Assembly: GCF_004139715.1 (NCBI RefSeq)
Contig: NZ_CP035544.1
Coordinates: forward strand, 744,001-808,000
From: Muriicola soli
Lineage (GTDB): Bacteria; Bacteroidota; Bacteroidia; Flavobacteriales; Flavobacteriaceae
Direction: 5' to 3'
Length of the DNA stretch: 64,000 bases
Shown here: one piece after another, positions 57,906 through 64,000 of the stretch
Numbering within the stretch: position 1 is the first letter of the stretch
How the letters are laid out: each line of letters starts with the position of its first letter
Translations under genes and position numbers: made by a program
Notes under the pieces: generated by a model
The model's input: the letters and a program-made list of their open reading frames with translations, nothing else
The model's database searches: none
What the model was told of the DNA's origin: nothing

Positions 57906-58664
57906 GTGAAACGGCATATTCCCAATTTTCTTACGCTTCTAAATGTTTTCGCGGGTTCAGTAGCCGTCATTTTTGCGGCAAAAAACGAATGGGAGACTAT
58001 GGCTTTTCTGGTCTTGTTGGGCCTGATATTTGATTTCTCAGACGGCCTAGCTGCACGTAAATTAAAGGTCCAAAGTGAGCTGGGATTACAATTGGATTCT
58101 CTGGCTGATGTGATCACCTTCGGTCTGGTACCCGGGGTAGTTATGTTTCAATTGCTTAGCCTGAGCCTCGGGGGTGAAGTAGTTTCGGAGCCTGAGACAG
58201 GCGAATTTTCGTTTTCGCTGGCGAGCTCTTTACCTTTTTTCGGGTTTGTGATTACGATGTCCTCAGCTTTGCGTCTGGGCCGATTTAATATCGATGAGAA
58301 TCAGACCACATCCTTTATTGGCCTGCCTACTCCGGCCAATGCCCTGTTGATTGTTTCGTTACCTATGATACTGCTGTTTAACGGCAATGACGCCCTAAAT
58401 TCTATTATTTTGAATCCCTGGTTTTTGGTAGGGCTCACAGTTGTCAGTTCGGTCTTGCTCAATGCTCAAATCCATTTGTTTTCCCTGAAGTTCAAGAGCC
58501 TGGGGTTCAAAGAGAATGCTTTACGTTATGTGTTTATTATCGTGAGTCTGTTCTGTATTGGAACGATGAAATTCCTGGCTGTACCGGCGATTATAGTAAT
58601 TTACCTGATGAGTTCCTTATTGTTTTTTAAAACGGATTCTTCCTCCGTTGGTAAGGAGGATTAA
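57906..58664 (+). CDS. pssA: CDP-diacylglycerol-serine O-phosphatidyltransferase
   Basis: 252 residues from a GTG at 57906 (MKRHIPNFLTLLNVFAGSVA), the normal start of the family. It makes phosphatidylserine from CDP-diacylglycerol, the first step to phosphatidylethanolamine, in the inner membrane. The CDP-alcohol phosphotransferase motif is intact: D43, D46-G47, A50-R51, G60, D64 and D68 within DFSDGLAARKLK and LQLDSLADVITFG. Seven or eight membrane helices. Monocistronic, divergent from the DUF4105 gene. Confidence 0.95.
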   Translation: MKRHIPNFLTLLNVFAGSVAVIFAAKNEWETMAFLVLLGLIFDFSDGLAARKLKVQSELGLQLDSLADVITFGLVPGVVMFQLLSLSLGGEVVSEPETGEFSFSLASSLPFFGFVITMSSALRLGRFNIDENQTTSFIGLPTPANALLIVSLPMILLFNGNDALNSIILNPWFLVGLTVVSSVLLNAQIHLFSLKFKSLGFKENALRYVFIIVSLFCIGTMKFLAVPAIIVIYLMSSLLFFKTDSSSVGKED

Positions 58665-58694
58665 ATTCGAAGTATTTTTGGGGGATTAAGAGAA

Positions 58695-59435
58695 TCAGAA
58701 TTCAAGTTTCTTCTTGCGAAGTTCAAAATTCTGCCCTAAATAGACTTTTCTCACCATCTCATCTTCGGCCAATAATTCGGGCACGCCCGATTTCAATATG
58801 CCGCCTTCAAACATAAGGTAAGACCGCTCTGTGATGGCCAGTGTCTCCTGAACATTGTGATCGGTGATCAGGATACCGATATTCTTGTTTTTCAATTGAG
58901 CGACGATTCGCTGTATGTCTTCCACCGCTACGGGATCGACACCGGCGAAAGGTTCATCGAGTAAAATAAACTTGGGGTCTGTAGCCAGGGCCCTCGCAAT
59001 TTCAGTTCTTCTTCGTTCTCCTCCTGAAAGCAGATCCCCGCGGTTCTTGCGGATATGGCCCAACCCAAATTCTTCAATGAGCTGCTCCATTTTCATGTAC
59101 TGCTCTTTCTTGCTGAGTTTGGTAAGCTGAAGGACGCTTAAAATGTTCTTTTCGATGCTCAGTTTTCGAAAAACCGAAGCTTCCTGGGCCAGGTATCCTA
59201 TCCCATTTTGTGCCCTTTTGTACATCGGATACTTCGTGATCTCAGTATCATCGAGAAATATTTTTCCTCCATTGGGTTTGATCAATCCCACTATCATGTA
59301 AAAACAGGTCGTCTTTCCGGCTCCGTTGGGACCCAGCAGTCCGACAATCTCACCCTGATTCACTTCAAGGGAAATTCCTTTCACTACTTTTCGGCCGCGG
59401 TAGGCCTTCATTATATTTTCTGCTCTGAGCTTCAT
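58695..59435 (-). CDS. lptB: LPS export ABC transporter ATPase LptB
   Basis: 246 residues. Powers the LptB2FG complex that lifts lipopolysaccharide from the inner membrane. Walker [22 protein letters not shown] loop in [14 protein letters not shown], signature [17 protein letters not shown], Walker [20 protein letters not shown] and the switch histidine in [10 protein letters not shown] are all present. The [10 protein letters not shown] stretch is specific for LptB. Lies downstream of the tatC-kdsD group; a frameshifted LptG-type permease lies at 24861. Confidence 0.96.
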   Translation of the reverse strand: MKLRAENIMKAYRGRKVVKGISLEVNQGEIVGLLGPNGAGKTTCFYMIVGLIKPNGGKIFLDDTEITKYPMYKRAQNGIGYLAQEASVFRKLSIEKNILSVLQLTKLSKKEQYMKMEQLIEEFGLGHIRKNRGDLLSGGERRRTEIARALATDPKFILLDEPFAGVDPVAVEDIQRIVAQLKNKNIGILITDHNVQETLAITERSYLMFEGGILKSGVPELLAEDEMVRKVYLGQNFELRKKKLEF

Positions 59436-59488
59436 TTCAAATCAAAACTAAGGTATTCCGAAGGGAGGGGAAAGGAATTAGAATTATT

Positions 59489-59839
59489 TTAACCTTCCTG
59501 GGTTTCCAATAATTCCCAGAATTCATAGGCTCTCCTCAGGTGGGGAATGACAATGGTTCCTCCAACGAGGGTAGCTATCCCCAGGGTCTCCATGACCTCT
59601 TCTGTATTCGCCCCTGCTTTCCGGGCACTCTCCAAATGGTATTTTACACAATCATCGCATCGCAATACTGCAGAGGCCACCAGGCCGAGCAATTCTTTGG
59701 TCTTTACATCTAGGGCTCCCTCTTTATAGGCATTGGTATCGAGGTTAAAAATCCGCTTGATCAGTTTGTTGTCGGCTCCCAGTAGTTTTTCGTTCATTCT
59801 TGAACGATAATCGCGGTATTCTTCAAGTTGATTTGGCAT
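59489..59839 (-). CDS. Carboxymuconolactone decarboxylase/AhpD-like protein
   Basis: 116 residues from ATG 59839 (MPNQLEEYRDYRSRMNEKLL). The catalytic C-x-x-C with following histidine, RCDDCVKYHLESARKAGAN, marks the AhpD-like thiol peroxidase/CMD fold. As printed the frame is fused to TatC upstream, but a one-base repair of tatC separates them and leaves this gene overlapping the tatC end by 17 bases, which I recall as the usual flavobacterial arrangement. Role in redox defence is inferred from the family. Confidence 0.85.
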   Translation of the reverse strand: MPNQLEEYRDYRSRMNEKLLGADNKLIKRIFNLDTNAYKEGALDVKTKELLGLVASAVLRCDDCVKYHLESARKAGANTEEVMETLGIATLVGGTIVIPHLRRAYEFWELLETQEG

Positions 59840-60661
59840 GTTTTTTAGATTTTTTGGCTTCTCGTTTGAGGACGTATCCGGAGATAAAATACTGAGTTGA
59901 TAGAGGATTAATACAGGCACTGCGACGATAATCTGACTGGCAACATCGGGAGGGGTGATCACAGCCGAAATGATCAATACGATCACCAGGGCTATCTTTC
60001 GATACTTTTTCAGGATTTCCGGAGTCACAAGGCCCACTTTTGTGAGGAAAAATATAATAATGGGCAATTCGAAGATTAAACCACAGGCGATCACCGCAGC
60101 GCGGACGGTTGAAATATAAGAACTGAGATCGATGTCGTTAAAAACCTCTTCACTTACGGTGTAACTGCCCAGGAAGTTGATCGAAAGCGGGGCAACCACA
60201 TAGTATCCGAAAAGTACGCCCATAAAAAACAGCAGAGAGGCAACGAAGATAAATCCCCTGGAATTCTTTCTTTCTTTTTCGTAGAGGCCCGGACTAATGA
60301 ATTTCCACATTTCATAAAGGATATATGGAAAGGCCAGGATAAAACCAGCCCAAATAGAGGTCCAAATATGGGCAGAAAACTGCCCGGCCATAACTCTGCT
60401 CTGAACCCGAAACAGGGGTTCAGTGCTGCAAAAAGCCTCGCTGAATCCCAGCATTTTTGACAATTTGCAAAAGACACCGTAAGTAGGGAAATCGGGTTTT
60501 TTAGGCCCAAATATAACCGTGTCAAAAATAAAGTCCTTCATAAGGAAGGCCACAATACCTATGATTACGACCGCCAGGGTAGAACGGATCAAATGCCACC
60601 GCAGCTCTTCCAAGTGGTCCAGGAAAGACATTTCGTTGGGATCCTTGGTTTTTTCAGCCAT
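59823..60661 (-). CDS. tatC: Twin-arginine translocase subunit TatC, frameshifted near the C-terminus
   Basis: Starts MAEKTKDPNEMSFLDHLEEL; the FLDHLEELRWHLI motif and the glutamates in loops 1 and 2 are the Tat substrate-binding surface, and six helices follow (LAFPYILYEMWKFISPGLYE, LVTPEILKKYRKIALVIVLI, then PPDVASQIIVAVPVLILYQ). After LILYQLSI the printed frame changes. Adding one base to the four-base A run at 59886-59889 gives ISGYVLKREAKKSKKHAKST and a stop at 59823-59825, the natural end. It exports folded proteins. Its ATG overlaps the kdsD stop (TAATG). Confidence 0.9.
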
Positions 60662-61626
60662 TAAAGTATTCCTTCGTTAATTAGGTTGTGCAAGTGAACC
60701 ACACCCTGGTAAACTCCTTTTTCTGCAACCAGCAGTTGCGAAATGCCATTAGACTGCATTTCGTTTAAGGCTTTAACTGCCAGAACGCCCGGTTCAATTG
60801 TTTTGGGATGGGTAGTCATTATGTCTTTGGCCTTAAGACCATTAATGTTCTCGTATTTATTCAGCATTCGCCTGATGTCCCCATCTGTTACCACGCCCAC
60901 TAGTTTTCCATTTTTGAGAACCGCAGCAACACCCAGCATTTTTTCTGAGATCTCAACGATTACCTCTTTAACGGCAGAATCGGCCTCCACTTTAGGGACC
61001 ATATTTTTTACGGCTATATCCCCAACTCGCAAATACAACTTTTTACCTAAGGTACCTCCGGGATGAAATTTGGCAAAGTCTTTTGAACTAAAACCCCTAA
61101 GTTCCAACAGACAAATAGCAAGGGCATCTCCCATAACCAACTGTGCCGTGGTACTGGTGGTAGGCGCGAGGTTGTTTGGGCAGGCTTCCTTCTCTACATA
61201 GGTGTTGAGAACAAAGTCGGATTGTTCAGCCAAAAAGGATTCCGGGTTACCGGTAATGGCGATTAGTTTGTTGCTCCCCGATTTAATCAGGGGTACAAGT
61301 AATTTTATTTCTGGAGTGTTGCCACTTTTGGAGATGCATATCACGATATCCTTTTGCTGAATCGTACCCAGATCTCCGTGAATAGCATCAGCTGCGTGCA
61401 TAAAAATTGCAGGTGTGCCGGTTGAATTCAATGTGGCAACGATCTTTGAGGCGATCAAAGCGCTTTTTCCTATTCCCGTTATAACAACCCTGCCGTCGCC
61501 GGTGTAAATAGCATCTATGGCATCCACAAACTGCTGATCGAGAAAAGAGGCCAGGTGCTTAATGGCATCTCCTTCGGTCTGCATTGTTTTTTTCGCCAGT
61601 TCCAGAATGCCTTTCCTACGGTTCAA
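60661..61626 (-). CDS. kdsD: Arabinose-5-phosphate isomerase (KpsF/GutQ family)
   Basis: 321 residues. Converts ribulose 5-phosphate to arabinose 5-phosphate, the first step to Kdo for LPS. A SIS domain (residues 1-200; VVITGIGKSALIASKIVATL, ICISKSGNTPEIKLLVPLI, HPGGTLGKKLYLRVGDI) is followed by two CBS domains (GVVTDGDIRRML and SQLLVAEKGVYQGVVHL). Full length. First gene of a leftward unit with tatC, the AhpD-like gene and lptB, divergent from recQ. Confidence 0.94.
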   Translation of the reverse strand: MNRRKGILELAKKTMQTEGDAIKHLASFLDQQFVDAIDAIYTGDGRVVITGIGKSALIASKIVATLNSTGTPAIFMHAADAIHGDLGTIQQKDIVICISKSGNTPEIKLLVPLIKSGSNKLIAITGNPESFLAEQSDFVLNTYVEKEACPNNLAPTTSTTAQLVMGDALAICLLELRGFSSKDFAKFHPGGTLGKKLYLRVGDIAVKNMVPKVEADSAVKEVIVEISEKMLGVAAVLKNGKLVGVVTDGDIRRMLNKYENINGLKAKDIMTTHPKTIEPGVLAVKALNEMQSNGISQLLVAEKGVYQGVVHLHNLINEGIL

Positions 61627-61857
61627 TATTTCCTCTGATTAAGGTGATTTGGTATATAGATTTTGTCGTAAAATATAATCGGTTTCTAAAAGAATGTATT
61701 ATATTTAAGAAAACAAAATTACACAAAGTTATTTACAGGGTATTCTAATACAACCATAAAAATACTACTACAACCCGAAGAACGTTAAAGATTAGAATAA
61801 GCTTATTGAAGTGCATGGGAATCTAAATGCCAGTGGGATTAAGTAAACAATTAGGGA

Positions 61858-64000
61858 ATGGTATTGAATGATACGGAGCTGCAGACCTCTCTTAAAAAAT
61901 ATTTCGGATTTTCTTCATTTAAGGGCCTACAGGAACCAGTTATAAAAAATGTTATCGCAGGGAATAATACCTTTGTTATTATGCCCACGGGAGGCGGGAA
62001 ATCGTTGTGCTATCAACTACCCGCGCTGATTAAAGAGGGAACTGCCATCGTGGTTTCACCTCTGATCGCCTTGATGAAAAATCAGGTAGATGCCCTTAGG
62101 GGGATCTCATCAGAAGAAGGAGTGGCACATGTTCTCAACTCCTCCCTGAACAAGTCTGAAGTTAAACAGGTTAAACAAGACATTGTCGATGGGGTCACCA
62201 AGTTGCTCTATGTAGCCCCGGAATCCCTGACCAAGGAAGATTATATCGAATTTCTTCAATCCGTAACCCTGTCTTTTGTCGCTATAGACGAGGCACATTG
62301 TATTTCGGAATGGGGTCACGATTTCAGACCTGAATACCGAAACCTGAGGTCGATTATAAACCGGCTGGGAGAAAATATACCTATCATAGGTCTCACCGCT
62401 ACGGCAACTCCCAAGGTACAGGAAGATATCATCAAAAATCTAGACATTCCGGACGCTAAACTTTTTAAAGCTTCCTTTAACCGGCCCAATTTATTCTACG
62501 AGGTACGTCCTAAAACCAAAAATGTAGATGCTGATATCATCCGCTTTGTAAAGAAAAACTCCGGAAAATCAGGAATTATCTATTGCCTTAGCAGGAAAAA
62601 AGTAGAGGAGCTAGCTCAGGTGCTCCAGGTGAACGGAGTAAGTGCAGTGCCCTATCACGCCGGATTTGACAGCAAGACCCGCTCCAAATACCAGGATATG
62701 TTCCTTATGGAAGATGTAGATGTCGTAGTCGCAACTATCGCTTTTGGAATGGGTATTGACAAACCCGACGTTAGATATGTTATCCACCATGATATTCCCA
62801 AAAGTATTGAGAGCTATTACCAGGAAACCGGTAGGGCAGGAAGAGATGGAGGGGAAGGACACTGCCTAGCTTTTTATTCTTACAAGGACGTGGAAAAATT
62901 AGAAAAATTCATGTCCGGAAAACCTGTAGCAGAACAGGAGATCGGAAACGCTTTGTTGCACGAAATAGTGGCTTACGCCGAAACCTCGATTTCCCGTAGA
63001 AAGTTTATTCTACACTATTTTGGGGAGGAGTTTGATGAGGTAGAGGGTGAGGGCGCCGATATGGATGACAATGCCCGTAATCCGAAAGAAAAAGAAGAAG
63101 CTGGGCATAATCTGGTAAAATTGATAGAGGCGATTCAGGGAACGAATGAAAAATTCAAATCCAAGGAGATTGTAAAAACACTGATCGGTACCACCAATGC
63201 CCTCATTGCATCACATAAGATTGAGGGAAAGGATATATTTGGAAGCGGGTCAGACCAACCAGAGGAATACTGGATGGCATTGATCCGACAAGCTTTGGTA
63301 GCCGGCTTGCTAAAAAAGGAAATTGAACAATACGGAATCCTGCGTGTTACAGCTGCAGGTGAAGAGTTCCTGAAAAATCCCGTTTCATTCATGATGACCA
63401 AAGATCATGTATACAATGAAGAGATGGATAACGCTATCGTAAGTGCAGCTAAAAATTCGGCCGGGGTGGCAGACGAACGCCTCCTTAGATTATTGAAGGA
63501 TCTTAGGAAGAAAGAAGCTCATAAATTAGACGTGCCGCCATTTGTGGTTTTCCAAGACCCTTCCCTAGAGGACATGGCCTTGAAATATCCTATTTCAATG
63601 GAAGAAATGATCACCATTCACGGGGTAGGGGAAGGTAAGGCACGTAAATACGGCCGCCCGTTTCTCAAAATGATAGCAGACTATGTAGATGAAAACGATA
63701 TTATTAGGCCCGATGACCTTGTCGTTAAGAGTACAGGGGCAAATTCCGGTCTTAAATTGTATATCATACAGAATGTAGATCGAAAATTACCCCTGGATGA
63801 CATCGCTGCTGCCAAGGGTCTGGAGATTCCAGAATTGGTCAAGGAAATGGAGCAAATTGTTTTTAGTGGAACGAAACTTAATTTAGCGTACTGGATAGAC
63901 GAAATTCTCGATGAGGATCAGCAAGAGGAGATCCACGAGTATTTTCTGGATGCCGAGACGGACGATATAGAGGAGGCCTTAAAAGAGTTTAATGGGGATT
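61858..64000 (+). CDS. recQ: ATP-dependent DNA helicase RecQ, 3' end off-window
   Basis: 714 codons are visible from ATG 61858 (MVLNDTELQTSLKKYFGFSS); the stop lies beyond 64000. A 3'-5' superfamily 2 helicase of recombination and fork repair. Visible motifs: aromatic Q motif FKGLQEPVI, Walker A MPTGGGKSLCYQLPAL, DEAH box FVAIDEAHCISEWGHDFR, ATATPKVQEDI, and motif VI ETGRAGRDGG. Then RQC-type winged helix and an HRDC-like end. The zinc cysteines after SISRRKFILHYFGEEF are absent; I recall this as typical of the Bacteroidetes subgroup. The frame is unbroken. Confidence 0.95.
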   Translation, partial: MVLNDTELQTSLKKYFGFSSFKGLQEPVIKNVIAGNNTFVIMPTGGGKSLCYQLPALIKEGTAIVVSPLIALMKNQVDALRGISSEEGVAHVLNSSLNKSEVKQVKQDIVDGVTKLLYVAPESLTKEDYIEFLQSVTLSFVAIDEAHCISEWGHDFRPEYRNLRSIINRLGENIPIIGLTATATPKVQEDIIKNLDIPDAKLFKASFNRPNLFYEVRPKTKNVDADIIRFVKKNSGKSGIIYCLSRKKVEELAQVLQVNGVSAVPYHAGFDSKTRSKYQDMFLMEDVDVVVATIAFGMGIDKPDVRYVIHHDIPKSIESYYQETGRAGRDGGEGHCLAFYSYKDVEKLEKFMSGKPVAEQEIGNALLHEIVAYAETSISRRKFILHYFGEEFDEVEGEGADMDDNARNPKEKEEAGHNLVKLIEAIQGTNEKFKSKEIVKTLIGTTNALIASHKIEGKDIFGSGSDQPEEYWMALIRQALVAGLLKKEIEQYGILRVTAAGEEFLKNPVSFMMTKDHVYNEEMDNAIVSAAKNSAGVADERLLRLLKDLRKKEAHKLDVPPFVVFQDPSLEDMALKYPISMEEMITIHGVGEGKARKYGRPFLKMIADYVDENDIIRPDDLVVKSTGANSGLKLYIIQNVDRKLPLDDIAAAKGLEIPELVKEMEQIVFSGTKLNLAYWIDEILDEDQQEEIHEYFLDAETDDIEEALKEFNGD

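Overview
The window is a chromosomal segment of a Bacteroidetes bacterium, almost certainly a marine-type Flavobacteriaceae. The evidence is flavobacterial families (DUF4249 next to a TonB receptor, DUF6095, DUF2795, the 'asparagine synthetase B'-like protein beside dnaB), promoters of the TTG-N19-TAnnTTTG type, zinc-ligand-less Tgt and RecQ, and a monomeric isocitrate dehydrogenase. No rRNA, CRISPR array or complete insertion sequence was seen.

Positions 1 to about 17,850 are one end of an integrated genomic island. It is visibly more AT-rich than the rest and ends beside a tRNA-Lys(UUU) gene (17850-17922, minus) next to a tyrosine recombinase (16423-17628). From left to right it carries: a defence-like operon (N-terminus of a type III Mod-like adenine methyltransferase, a PD-(D/E)XK Fe-S nuclease and a UvrD-family helicase); a small HTH protein; a recombination/replication-like module (DUF3871, a RecA-like AAA ATPase, two small proteins); a gene-poor stretch with a small membrane protein, a decayed excisionase and a lipoprotein; a scrap of a second integrase; and an operon of exported proteins of unknown function (10356-16226).

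Positions 17,850 to 64,000 are core chromosome. Landmarks are aroK, a PRTase, a TPMT-like methyltransferase and an S4 protein; an FKBP lipoprotein; split transketolase; tgt-lptG; accA; dnaB; the thrS-infC-rpmI-rplT translation operon; a TonB receptor/DUF4249 pair; monomeric icd; secreted hydrolases (amidohydrolase, M14 peptidase); a histidine kinase; secA; a cobalamin adenosyltransferase; an ABC-F ATPase (uup); pssA; lptB; a tatC-kdsD group; and recQ running off the right end. LptG, LptB and KdsD all serve lipopolysaccharide assembly.

A recurring oddity is that at least four conserved core genes (lptG, dnaB, uup, tatC) are each out of frame by exactly one missing base, mostly in or next to a homopolymer. 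Two island genes (the helicase-nuclease and the 14.6 kb exported protein) show the same pattern. This looks like systematic homopolymer undercalling rather than biology, and it creates both an apparent TatC-carboxymuconolactone decarboxylase fusion and several apparent split genes. The best candidates for something undescribed are the Mod plus helicase-nuclease operon, the exported-protein operon, and a hairpin-rich region with a strong terminator at 40744-40870.
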